A stretch of 64,000 nucleotides of DNA, taken from Calliopsis andreniformis. Lineage: Eukaryota; Arthropoda; Insecta; Hymenoptera; Andrenidae. Of this stretch, positions 50,641-63,500 are shown piece by piece (position 1 is the stretch's first letter; each line of letters starts with the position of its first letter). The notes beneath the pieces were generated by a model, which saw only the letters and a list, made by a program, of their open reading frames with translations, was not told the DNA's origin and made no database searches. Where the stretch lies: positions 1,674,001 through 1,738,000 of the forward strand of contig NW_027480492.1 of the NCBI RefSeq assembly GCF_051401765.1. Reading direction: 5' to 3'. Both the position numbers and the translations under genes were made by a program.

Positions 50641-53600
50641 TGAGAATTGAGGATTGAGGATTGAAGATTGAGTTTTGAGGATTGAAGATTGAGGATTGAG
50701 TATTGAGGATTGAAGATTGAGGACTGAGTGTTGAGGGTTGAGTGATGAGAATTGATGTTAGTGGATAGAGATTTGAAGATTAAATAATGGGGATTGAGTA
50801 TTGAAAACTGTGAATTGAGGATATTCTATTGAGGATTGAGGATTGACAATTGATTGTTGAGAACTGAGGGCTGAAGATTGAGGATTCAGGATTGAGGCTT
50901 CAGGATTGAGGTTAGAGGACTGAGGATTGAGGATTGAGGATTCAGGCTTGAGGATTGAGGCTTGAGGATTGGAGATAGAGTACTGTGGATTGAAGGTTGA
51001 GGATTGAGAATTGAGGATTGAGGATTGAGGATTGAAGATTGAGTATTGAGGATTGAAGATTGAGGATTGAGGATTGAGGATTGAGGATTGAGGATTGAGG
51101 ATTGAAGGCTGAGGATCGAATATTGAGTATAGAGGATTGAAGATTGACGATTGAGGATTGAGAATTGAGGATTGAGGATTGCAGATTGAGTATTGAGGAT
51201 TGAAGGTTGAGGATTGAGGATTGAGGATTGAGGATTGAGGATTGAAGATTGAGGATTGGGGACTGAGTATTGATGGTTGAGTGATGAGAATTGATGTTTG
51301 TCGATAGAGATCTGAAGATTGCAGATTGAGTATTGAGTATCGAAACCTCTGAATTGAGGATATTCTATTGAGGATTGAGGACTGAAAACTGATTGTTGAG
51401 GACTGAGGGCTGAATATTGAGGATTCAGGGTTGAGGATTCAGGATTGAGGTTTGAGGACTGAGGATTGAGGATTGGGTATTGGGGATTGAGGATTGAGGA
51501 TTGACGATTGAAGATTGAGGATTCGGTATTGAGGATTGAAGATTGAGGATTGGGTACTGAGGATTGAACAATGAGGATTGAGGATTGAGGATTGAGGATT
51601 GAGGATTGAGGATTGAATATTGAGGGTTGAGGATTGAAGATTGACGATTGAGGATTGAGGATTGAGGACTGCGGATTGAGGATTGAGGGTTGAGGATTGA
51701 AGATTGAGTATTGAGGATTGAAGATTGAGGATTGAGGATTGAGGATTGAGGATTGAGGATTGAAGATTGAGTATTGAGGATTGAAGATTAAGATTGAGGA
51801 TTGAGGATTGAGGATTGAGGATTGAAGATTGAGGATTGGGGACTGAGTATTGATGGTTGAGTGATGAGAATTGATGTTTGTGGATAGAGATCTGAAGATT
51901 GCAGATTGAGTATTGAGTATTGAAAGCTGTGAATTGAGGATATTCTATTGAGGATTGAGGATTGACAACTGATTGTTGAGGACTCAGGGCTGAAGATTGA
52001 GGATTCAGGATTGAGGATTCAGGATTGAGGTTTGAGGATTGAGGATTGAGGATTGAGAATTGAAGATTGAGGAATGAGGATTGAGTGTTGTGGATTGAGG
52101 ACGAGGACTGAGGGTTGAGTATTGATGTTTGAGGTCTGCGGATTGAGGATTGAGGTTTGAGAATTGAGGATTGAGGATTGAGGATTGAAGATTGAGGATA
52201 GGGTACTGAGGATTGAAGAATGAGGATTGAGGATTGAGGATTGAGTATTGAGGATTGAAGATTGAGTATTGAGGATTGAAGATTGAGGATTGAGGATTGA
52301 GTATTGAAGATTGAGGATTTGGGACTGAGGATTGAAGTTTGAGGATTGAGGATTGAGGATTGAGGATTGAGGATTGGGTATTGAGGATTGAAGAATGAGG
52401 ATTGAGGATTGAGGATTGAGGATTGAGGATTGAGGATTGAGGATTGAATATTGAGGGTTGAGGATTGAAGATTGACGATTGAGGATTGGGGATTGAGGAC
52501 TGAGGATTGAGGATTGAGGGTTGAGGATTGAAGATTGAGTATTGAGGATTGAAGATTGAGGATTGAGGATTGAGGATTGAGGATTGAGGATTGAAGATCG
52601 AGTATTGAGGATTGAAGATTAAGATTGAGGATTGAGGATTGAGGATTGAGGATTGAAGATTGAGGATTGGGAACTGAGTATTAATGGTTGAGTGATGAGA
52701 ATTGATGTTTGCGGATAGAGATCTGAAGATTGCAGATTGAGTATTGAGTATTGAAAACTGTGAATTGAGGATATTCTATTGAGGATTGAGGATTGACAAC
52801 TGATTGTTGAGGACTCAGGGCTGAAGATTGAGGATTCAGGGTTGAGGATTCAGGATTGAGGTTTGAGGACTGAGGATTGAGGATTGGGTATTGGGGATTG
52901 AGGATTGAGTATTGAGGGTTGAATATTGATGAATGAAGGTTGAGGATTGAAGATTGAGGGTTGTGGATTGAGGACGAGGACTGAGGGTTGGGTATTGATG
53001 CTTGAGGTCTGAGGGTTGAGGATTGAGGATTGCGAATTGAGGATTGAGGAATGAGGATTGAAGATTGAGGATTGGGTATTGAGGATTGAAGAATGAGGAT
53101 TGAGGATTGAGGACTGAGGATTGAGGATTGAAGATAGAGTACTGTGGATTGAAGGTTGAGGATTGAGAATTGAGGATTGAGGATTGAGGATTGAGAATTG
53201 AGGATTGAGGATTGAAGATTGAGTTTTGAGGATTGAAGATTGAGGATTGAGTATTGAGGATTGAAGATTGAGGACTGAGTGTTGAGGGTTGAGTGATGAG
53301 AATTGATGTTAGTGGATAGAGATTTGAAGATTAAATAATGGGGATTGAGTATTGAAAACTGTGAATTGAGGATATTCTATTGAGGATTGAGGATTGACAA
53401 TTGATTGTTGAGAACTGAGGGCTGAAGATTGAGGATTCAGGATTGAGGCTTCAGGATTGAGGTTAGAGGACTGAGGATTGAGGATTGAGGATTCAGGCTT
53501 GAGGATTGAGGCTTGAGGATTGGAGATAGAGTACTGTGGATTGAAGGTTGAGGATTGAGAATTGAGGATTGAGGATTGAGGATTGAAGATTGAGTATTGA

Positions 53601-54586
53601 GGATTGAAGATTGAGGATTGAGGATTGAGGATTGAGGATTGAGGATTGAGGATTGAAGGCTGAGGATCGAATATTGAGTATAGAGGATTGAAGATTGACG
53701 ATTGAGGATTGAGAATTGAGGATTGAGGATTGCAGATTGAGTATTGAGGATTGAAGGTTGAGGATTGAGGATTGAGGATTGAGGATTGAGGATTGAAGAT
53801 TGAGGATTGGGGACTGAGTATTGATGGTTGAGTGATGAGAATTGATGTTTGTCGATAGAGATCTGAAGATTGCAGATTGAGTATTGAGTATCGAAACCTC
53901 TGAATTGAGGATATTCTATTGAGGATTGAGGATTGAAAACTGATTGTTGAGGACTGAGGGCTGAATATTGAGGATTCAGGGTTGAGGATTCAGGATTGAG
54001 GTTTGAGGACTGAGGATTGAGGATTGGGTATTGGGGATTGAGGATTGAGGATTGACGATTGAAGATTGAGGATTCGGTATTGAGGATTGAAGATTGAGGA
54101 TTGGGTACTGAGGATTGAACAATGAGGATTGAGGATTGAGGATTGAGGATTGAGGATTGAGGATTGAATATTGAGGGTTGAGGATTGAAGATTGACGATT
54201 GAGGATTGAGGATTGAGGACTGAGGATTGAGGATTGAGGGTTGAGGATTGAAGATTGAGTATTGAGGATTGAAGATTGAGGATTGAGGATTGAGGATTGA
54301 GGATTGAGGATTGAAGATTGAGTATTGAGGATTGAAGATTAAGATTGAGGATTGAGGATTGAGGATTGAGGATTGAAGATTGAGGATTGGGGACTGAGTA
54401 TTGATGGTTGAGTGATGAGAATTGATGTTTGTGGATAGAGATCTGAAGATTGCAGATTGAGTATTGAGTATTGAAAGCTGTGAATTGAGGATATTCTATT
54501 GAGGATTGAGGATTGACAACTGATTGTTGAGGACTCAGGGCTGAAGATTGAGGATTCAGGATTGAGGATTCAGGATTGAGGTTTGA
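49485..54586 (+). repeat. 2551-bp direct tandem duplication
   Basis: Bases about 49485-52035 are repeated at 52036-54586. Modules 50142, 50743, 51282 and 51862 pair with 52693, 53294, 53833 and 54413. Both copies carry TATTAATGGTTGAG, GGGAACTGAG, CGGATAGAG and GAAACCTCTGAATTG. The left junction is the replacement of GACTGAGGAGTGAGG (49465) by GATTGAGGATTGAGG at about 52030. Only isolated substitutions separate the copies, such as GAGGACCGAGG near 50428 against GAGGACTGAGG, and GAAGATCGAGTATTG near 52594. Confidence 0.9.
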
Positions 54587-56204
54587 GGATTGAGGATTGA
54601 GGATTGGGTATTGGGGATTGAGGATTGAGGGTTGAGGATTGAAGATTGACGATTGAGGATTGAGGATTGAGGACTGAGGATTGAGGATTGAGGGTTGAGG
54701 ATTGAAGATTGAGTAATGAGGATTGAAGATTGAGGATTGAGGATTGAGGATTGAGGATTGAGGAATGAAGATTGAGTATTGAGGATTGAAGATTAAGATT
54801 GAGGATTGAGGATTGAGGATTGAGGATTGAAGATTGAGGATTGGGGACTGAGTATTGATGGTTGAGTGATGAGAATTGATGTTTGTGGATAGAGATCTGA
54901 AGATTGCAGATTGAGTATTGAGTATTGAAAACTGTGAATTGAGGATATTCTATTGAGGATTGAGGATTGACAACTGATTGTTGAGGACTCAGGGCTGAAG
55001 ATTGAGGATTCAGGATTGAGGATTCAGGATTGAGGTTTGAGGACTGAGGATTGAGGATTAGGTATTGGGGATTGAGGATTGAGGATTGAGGGTTGGGGAT
55101 TGAGGATTGAGGATTGAGGATTGAAGATTGAATATTAATGATTGAAGATTGAGGATTGAGGAGTGAGGATTGAGGGTTGTGGATTGAGGACGAGGTCTGA
55201 GGGCTTAGTATAGATGTTTGAAGTCTGAGGATTGAGGATCGAGGATTGAGAATTGAGGATTGAGGATTGAGGATTGAAGATTGAGGATTCGGTATAGAGG
55301 ATTGAAGAATGAGGATTGAGGACTGAGGACTGAGGATTGAGGATTGCAGATTGAGTATTGAGGATTGAAGATCGAGGATTGAGGATTGAGGGTTGAGGAT
55401 TGAGGATTGAGGATTGAGGATTGAGAATTGAGGATTGAGGATTGAAGATTGAGTTTTGAGGATTGAAGATTGAGGATTGAGTATTGAGGATTGAAGATTG
55501 AGGACTGAGTGTTGAGGGTTGAGTGATGAGAATTGATGTTAGTGGATAGAGATTTGAAGATTAAATAATGGGGATTGAGTATTGAAAACTGTGAATTGAG
55601 GATATTCTATTGAGGATTGAGGATTGACAATTGATTGTTGAGAACTGAGGGCTGAAGATTGAGAATTCAGGATTGAGGCTTCAGGATTGAGGTTAGAGGA
55701 CTGAGGATTGAGGATTGAGGATTCAGGCTTGAGGATTGAGGCTTGAGGATTGGAGATAGAGTACTGTGGATTGAAGGTTGAGGATTGAGAATTGAGGATT
55801 GAGGATTGAGGATTGAAGATTGAGTATTGAGGATTGAAGATTGAGGATTGAGGATTGAGGATTGAGGATTGAGGATTGAGGATTGAAGGCTGAGGATCGA
55901 ATATTGAGTATAGAGGATTGAAGATTGACGATTGAGGATTGAGAATTGAGGATTGAGGATTGCAGATTGAGCATTGAGGATTGAAGGTTGAGGATTGAGG
56001 ATCGAGGATTGAGGATTGAGGATTGAATATTGAGGATTGGGGACTGAGCGTTGAGGATTGAGTGATGAGAATTGATGTTTGTGGATAGAGATTTGAAGAT
56101 TGCAGATTGAGCATTGAGTATTGAAAACTGTGAATTGGTGATATTCTATTGGGGATTGAGGATTGACAACTGATTGTTGAGGACTGAGGGCTGAAGATTG
56201 AGGA
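53820..56204 (+). repeat. Block matching 31398-33782 (offset 22422)
   Basis: Modules 53833, 54413, 54867, 55524 and 56063 pair with 31411, 31991, 32445, 33102 and 33641. The private marks GAAACCTCTGAATTG, GTATTGAAAGCTGTG, GATTAGGTATTGGGG and GAGAATTCAGGATTGAGG are all shared. Differences include GAGGGCTTAGTATAG at 55201 and GGAATGAAGATTG near 54763. It ends at about 56204, where GGATTCAGGGTTGAGG of another unit takes over. Confidence 0.85.
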
Positions 56205-57100
56205 TTCAGGGTTGAGGATTCAGGATTGAGGTTTGAGGACTGAGGATTGAGGATTGGGTATTGGGGATTGAGGATTGAGGATTGACGATTGAAGATTGAG
56301 GATTCGGTATTGAGGATTGAAGATTGAGGATTGGGTACTGAGGATTGAACAATGAGGATTGAGGATTGAGGATTGAGGATTGAGGATTGAGGATTGAATA
56401 TTGAGGGTTGAGGATTGAAGATTGACGATTGAGGATTGAGGATTGAGGACTGAGGATTGAGGATTGAGGGTTGAGGATTGAAGATTGAGTATTGAGGATT
56501 GAAGATTGAGGATTGAGGATTGAGGATTGAGGATTGAGGATTGAAGATTGAGTATTGAGGATTGAAGATTAAGATTGAGGATTGAGGATTGAGGATTGAG
56601 GATTGAAGATTGAGGATTGGGGACTGAGTATTGATGGTTGAGTGATGAGAATTGATGTTTGTGGATAGAGATCTGAAGATTGCAGATTGAGTATTGAGTA
56701 TTGAAAGCTGTGAATTGAGGATATTCTATTGAGGATTGAGGATTGACAACTGATTGTTGAGGACTCAGGGCTGAAGATTGAGGATTCAGGATTGAGGATT
56801 CAGGATTGAGGTTTGAGGATTGAGGATTGAGGATTGGGTATTGGGGATTGAGGATTGAGGGTTGAGGATTGAAGATTGACGATTGAGGATTGAGGATTGA
56901 GGACTGAGGATTGAGGATTGAGGGTTGAGGATTGAAGATTGAGTAATGAGGATTGAAGATTGAGGATTGAGGATTGAGGATTGAGGATTGAGGATTGAAG
57001 ATTGAGTATTGAGGATTGAAGATTAAGATTGAGGATTGAGGATTGAGGATTGAGGATTGAAGATTGAGGATTGGTGACTGAGTATTGATGGTTGAGTGAT
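53975..57100 (+). repeat. 2230-bp offset tandem repeat, partial second copy
   Basis: From 56205 the sequence returns to that starting at 53975. Modules 54413 and 54867 pair with 56643 and 57097 at offset 2230. The second copy lasts only about 0.9 kb. Immediately after module 57097 (near 57140) it changes to GCAGATTGAGCATTGAG and GAATTGGTGATATTC, which belong to the unit at 30540. A private substitution, GGTGACTGAG, lies just before 57097. Confidence 0.8.
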
Positions 57101-57139
57101 GAGAATTGATGTTTGTGGATAGAGATCTGAAGATTGCAG

Positions 57140-59840
57140 ATTGAGCATTGAGTATTGAAAACTGTGAATTGGTGATATTCTATTGGGGATTGAGGATTGA
57201 CAACTGATTGTTGAGGACTGAGGGCTGAAGATTGAGGATTCAGGATTGAGGATTCAGGATTGATGTTCGAGGACTGAGGATTGAGGATTGAAGATTGAGT
57301 ATTGAGGATTGAAGATTGAGGATTGAGGATTGAGGATTGTGAATTGAGGAATGAGGATGAGGGCTGATGCTTGAGGATTGAGGTTTGAGGACTGAGGACT
57401 GAGGATTGAGGATTGAGGGTTGTGGATTGAGGATTGAGGATTGACGCTTGAGGATTGAGGGTTGAGGATGGAGGATTGAAGAGAGAGGCCTGAGTGTTGA
57501 GGGTTGAGTGTTGAGAATTGATGTTTGAGGATTGAGATTTGATTATTGAACATGGTGGATTGTGTATTGAAACATGAGAATTCAGGATATTATCTTGAGT
57601 ATTGGGAATTGAAGATTGATGATTGAGTATTGAGGATTGATGGCTGATTGTTGAGTGGTGAATATTGAGGATTGAGGATTGAGCATTGAGGATTGAGGAT
57701 TGAGGATTGAAGATTGAGTATTGATGATTGAAGATGGGAGGATTGAGGATGGGGGGTTGCGGATTGAGGACGACGACTGACGGTTGAGGATTGAGGTTTG
57801 AGGATTGTGGATTGAGGATTGAGAGTGAGGGCTGAGGGTTGAGGATTGAGGTTTGAGTATAGAATCCTGAGAATTCAGGATATTCTGTTGAGTATTGAGA
57901 TTTGAGTATTGATGGTTGATTATTGAGGATTGAGGATTGAGAGTCGAGGATTAAGTATTGAAGATAGAGCATTGGGGACTGAGTGTTGAAGGTTGAGTGA
58001 TGAGAATTGATGTTTGTCGATAGAGATCTGAAGATTGCAGATTGAGTATTGAGTATCGAAACCTGTGAATTGAGGATATTCTATTGAGGATTGAGGATTG
58101 AAAACTGATTGTTGAGGACTGAGGGCTGAATATTGAGGATTCAGGGTTGAGGATTCAGGATTGAGGTTTGAGGACTGAGGATTGAGGATTGGGTATTGGG
58201 GATTGAGGATTGAGGATTGACGATTGAAGATTGAGGATTCGGTATTGAGGATTGAAGATTGAGGATTGGGTACTGAGGATTGAACAATGAGGATTGAGGA
58301 TTGAGGATTGAGGATTGAGGATTGAGGATTGAATATTGAGGGTTGAGGATTGAAGATTGACGATTGAGGATTGAGGATTGAGGACTGAGGATTGAGGATT
58401 GAGGGTTGAGGATTGAAGATTGAGTATTGAGGATTGAAGATTGAGGATTGAGGATTGAGGATTGAGGATTGAGGATTGAAGATTGAGTATTGAGGATTGA
58501 AGATTAAGATTGAGGATTGAGGATTGAGGATTGAGGATTGAAGATTGAGGATTGGGGACTGAGTATTGATGGTTGAGTGATGAGAATTGATGTTTGTGGA
58601 TAGAGATCTGAAGATTGCAGATTGAGTATTGAGTATTGAAAGCTGTGAATTGAGGATATTCTATTGAGGATTGAGGATTGACAACTGATTGTTGAGGACT
58701 CAGGGCTGAAGATTGAGGATTCAGGATTGAGGATTCAGGATTGAGGTTTGAGGATTGAGGATTGAGGATTGGGTATTGGGGATTGAGGATTGAGGGTTGA
58801 GGATTGAAGATTGACGATTGAGGATTGAGGATTGAGGACTGAGGATTGAGGATTGAGGGTTGAGGATTGAAGATTGAGTAATGAGGATTGAAGATTGAGG
58901 ATTGAGGATTGAGGATTGAGGATTGAGGATTGAAGATTGAGTATTGAGGATTGAAGATTAAGATTGAGGATTGAGGATTGAGGATTGAGGATTGAAGATT
59001 GAGGATTGGGGACTGAGTATTGATGGTTGAGTGATGAGAATTGATGTTTGTGGATAGAGATCTGAAGATTGCAGATTGAGTATTGAGTATTGAAAACTGT
59101 GAATTGAGGATATTCTATTGAGGATTGAGGATTGACAACTGATTGTTGAGGACTCAGGGCTGAAGATTGAGGATTCAGGATTGAGGATTCAGGATTGAGG
59201 TTTGAGGACTGAGGATTGAGGATTAGGTATTGGGGATTGAGGATTGAGGATTGAGGGTTGGGGATTGAGGATTGAGGATTGAGGATTGAAGATTGAATAT
59301 TAATGATTGAAGATTGAGGATTGAGGAGTGAGGATTGAGGGTTGTGGATTGAGGACGAGGTCTGAGGGCTGAGTATAGATGTTTGAAGTCTGAGGATTGA
59401 GGATCGAGGATTGAGAATTGAGGATTGAGGATTGAGGATTGAAGATTGAGGATTCGGTATTGAGGATTGAAGAATGAGGATTGAGGACTGAGGACTGAGG
59501 ATTGAGGATTGCAGATTGAGTATTGAGGATTGAAGATCGAGGATTGAGGATTGAGGGTTGAGGATTGAGGATTGAGGATTGAGGATTGAGAATTGAGGAT
59601 TGAGGATTGAAGATTGAGTTTTGAGGATTGAAGATTGAGGATTGAGTATTGAGGATTGAAGATTGAGGACTGAGTGTTGAGGGTTGAGTGATGAGAATTG
59701 ATGTTAGTGGATAGAGATTTGAAGATTAAATAATGGGGATTGAGTATTGAAAACTGTGAATTGAGGATATTCTATTGAGGATTGAGGATTGACAATTGAT
59801 TGTTGAGGACTGAGGGCTGAAGATTGAGGATTCAGGATTG
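57140..59840 (+). repeat. Block matching 30553-33253 (offset 26587)
   Basis: The class II module 57509 and class I modules 57998, 58578, 59032 and 59689 pair with 30922, 31411, 31991, 32445 and 33102. Private changes here are GATGGCTGATTGTTGAG, GAGTGGTGAATATTG near 57655, and GATTAAGTATTG near 57951. The copy near 58067 has GAAACCTGTG, as in 34542 rather than 31411, so the immediate parent may be a hybrid of the two 3131-bp units. Confidence 0.8.
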
Positions 59841-60560
59841 AGGCTTCAGGATTGGGGTTAGAGGACTGAGGATTGAGGATTGAGGATTCAGGCTTGAGGA
59901 TTGAGGCTTGTGGATTGGAGATTGAGAATTGAGGATTGAGGATGTGGGCTGAGGGTTGAGGATTGTGGTTTGAGGACTGAGGACTGAGGATTGAGAATTT
60001 AGAGTTGAGGATTGAGGATTGAGGATAGAAGATTGAGTATTGAGGATTGAAGATTGAGGTTTGAGGACTGAGGATTGAGAACTGAGGATTGAGGATTGAG
60101 GATCGAGGATTTAGGATTGAGGATTGAGGATTGAGAATTGAGGGATGAGGATGAGGGCTGAGGGTTGAGGATTGAGGTTTGAGGACTGAGGAATGAGGAT
60201 TGAGGATTGAGGATTGAGGATTGAAGATTGAGGATTGGGTATTGAGGATTGAAGAATGAGGAGTGTGGATTGAGGATTGTGGATTGAGAATTCAAGATTG
60301 AGTATTGAGGATTGAAGATAGACGATTGAGGCTTGAGAATTGAGGATTGAGAATTGAGGACTGAGGATTGAAGATTGAGCATTGAAGATTGTGGATTGAG
60401 GATTGAGGATTGAGGATTGAGGATTGAAGATTGAGGATTGTGGACTGAGTGTTGAGGGTTGAGTGATGAGAATTGACGTTTGTGAATAGAGATTTGAAGA
60501 CTGCAGGTTGATTATTGAGTATTGAAACCTGTGAATTGAGGATATTCTATTGAGGATTGA
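59840..60560 (+). repeat. Block matching about 40290-41010 (offset 19550-19551)
   Basis: Module 60464 pairs with 40913, with the GACGTTTGTGAATAGAG mark. The flanking filler has GGCTTCAGGATTGGGG, GATGTGGGCTGAGG and GAATTCAAGATTGAG. The last has one extra base compared with GAATTCAAATTGAG elsewhere and restores a heptamer register, so this copy may be the ancestral form of that site. The match is lost soon after the module. Confidence 0.72.
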
Positions 60561-63500
60561 GGATTGACAACTGATTGTTGAGGACTGAGGGCTGATGGTT
60601 GAGGATTCAGGATTGAGGATTCAGGATTGAGGATTCAGGATTGAGGTTTGAGGACTGAGGATTGAGGATTGGGTATTGGGGATTGAAGATTGAGGATTGA
60701 GGATTGAGGATTGTCAATTGAGGAATGAGGATGAGAGCTGATGCTTGAGGATTGAGGTTTGAGGACTGAGGACTGAGGATTGAGGATTGAGGACTGAAGA
60801 TTGAGGATTGGGTATTGAGGATTGAAGAATGAGGATTGAGGATTGAGGATTGAGGATTGAGGGTTGAGGATTGAAGATTGAGTATTGAGGATTGAAGATT
60901 GACGATTGTGGATTGAGAATTGAGGATTGAGAATTGAGGACTGAGGATTGAAGATGGAGCGTTGAGGATTGAAGGTTGAGGATTGAGGATTGAGGATTGA
61001 GGATTGAGGATTGAATATTTAGGATTGGGGACTGAGTGTTGAGGGTTGAGTGATGAGAATTGATGTTTGTGTATAGAGATTTCAAGATTGCAGATTGAGT
61101 ATTGTGTATTGAAAACTGTGAATTGTTGATATTCTATTGGGGATTGAGGATTGAGTATTGAGGGTTGAATATTGATGAATGAAGGTTGAGGATTGAAGAT
61201 TGAGGGTTGTGGATTGAGGACGAGGACTGAGGGTTGGGTATTGATGCTTGAGGTCTGAGGGTTGAGGATTGAGGATTGCGAATTGAGGATTGAGGAATGA
61301 GGATTGAAGATTGAGGATTGGGTATTGAGGATTGAAGAATGAGGATTGAGGATTGAGGATTGAGGACTGAGGATTGAGGATTGAAGATAGAGTACTGTGG
61401 ATTGAAGGTTGAGGATTGAGAATTGAGGATTGAGGATTGGGGATTGAAGATTGAGTGTTGAGGATTGAAGATTGAGGCTTGAGAATTGAGGATTGAGAAT
61501 TGAGGACTGAGGATTGAAGAATGAGCATTGAAGATTGTGGATTGAGGATTGAGGATTGAGGATTGAGGATTGAAGATTGAGGATTGTGGACTGAGTGTTG
61601 AGAGTTGAGTGATGAGAATTGACGTTTGTGAATAGAGATTTGAAGATTGCAGGTTGATTATTGAGTATCGAAACCTGTGAATTGAGGATATTCTATTGAG
61701 GATTGAGGATTGAAAACTGATTGTTGAGGACTGAGGGCTGAATATTGAGGATTCAGGATTGAGGATTCAGGATTGAGGTTTGAGGTTTGAGAATTGAGGA
61801 TTGAGGATTGAGGATTGAAGATTGAGGATTGGGTACTGAGGATTGAAGAATGAGGATTGAGGATTGAGGATTGAGGATTGAGGATTGAGGATTGAATATT
61901 GAGGGTTGAGGATTGAAGATTGACGATTGAGGATTGAGGATTGAGGACTGAGGATTGAGGATTGAAGATAGAGTATTGAGGATTGAAGATTGAGGATTGA
62001 GGATTGAGGATTGAGGATTGAGGATTGAAGATTGAGTATTGAGGATTGAAGATTGAGGTTTGAGGACTGAGGATTGAGAATTGAGGATTGAGGCTTGAGG
62101 ATCGAGGATTTAGGATTGAGGATTGAGGATTGAGAATTGAGGGATGAGGATGAGGGCTGAGGGTTGAGGATTGAGGTTTGAGGACTGAGGAATGAGGATT
62201 GAGGATTGAGGGTTGAGGATTGAAGATTGAGGATTGGGTATTGAGGATTGATGAATGAGGATTGAGGATTGAGGATTGTGGATTGAGAATTGAAGATTGA
62301 GTATTGAGGATTGAAGATAGACGATTGAGGCTTGAGAATTGAGGATTGAGAATTGAGGACTGAGGATTGAAGAATGAGCATTGAAGATTGTGGATTGAGG
62401 ACTGAGGATTGAGGATTTAGAGTTGAGGATTGAGGATTGAGGATAGAAGATTGAGTATTGAGGATTGAAGATTGAGGTTTGAGGACTGAGGATTGAGAAC
62501 TGAGGATTGAGGATTGAGGATCGAGGATTTAGGATTGAGGATTGAGGATTGAGAATTGAGGGATGAGGATGAGGGCTGAGGATTGAGGATTGAGGTTTGA
62601 GGACTGAGGAATGAGGATTGAGGACTGAGGATTGAGGATTGAGGATTGAGGATTGAGGATTGAATATTGAGGGTTGAGGATTGAAGATTGACGATTGAGG
62701 ATTGAGTATTGAGGACTGAGGATTGAGGATTGAAGATAGAGTATTGAGGATTGAAGATTGAGGATTGAGGATTGAGGATTGAGGATTGAGGATTGAAGAT
62801 TGAGTATTGAGGGTTGAGGATTGAGGTTTGAGGACTGAGGAATGAGGATTGAGGAATGAGGGTTGAGGATTGAAGATTGAGGATTGGGTATTGAGGATTG
62901 AAGAATGAGGATTGAGGATTGAGGATTGTGGATTGAGAATTGAAGATTGAGTATTGAGGATTGAAGATAGACGATTGAGGCTTGAGAATTGAGGATTGAG
63001 AATTGAGGACTGAGGATTGAAGAATGAGCATTGAAGATTGTGGATTGAGGACTGAGGATTGAGGATTTAGAGTTGAGGATTGAGGATTGAGGATAGAAGA
63101 TTGAGTATTGAGGATTGGAGATTGACGATTGAGGATTGAGAATTGAGGATTGAGAATTGAGGACTGAGGATTGAAGATAGAGCATTGAGGATTGAAGGTT
63201 GAGGATTGAGGATTGAGGATTGTGGATTCGGGATTGAGGATTGAGGATTGAGGATTGAGGATTGAGGATTGAGGATTGAGGATTGAGGATTGAAGGTTGA
63301 ATATTGATGAATGAAGATTGAGGATTGAGGGTTGAGGGTTGTGGATTGAGGACGAGGTCTGAGGGTTGGGTATTGATGCTTGAGGTCTGAGGATTGAGGA
63401 TTGAGGACTGCGAATTGATGATTGAGGATTGAGGATTGAGGATTGAGGATTGCGGATTGAGGATTGAGGATTGAAGATTGAGGATTGAGGGTTGAGGATT

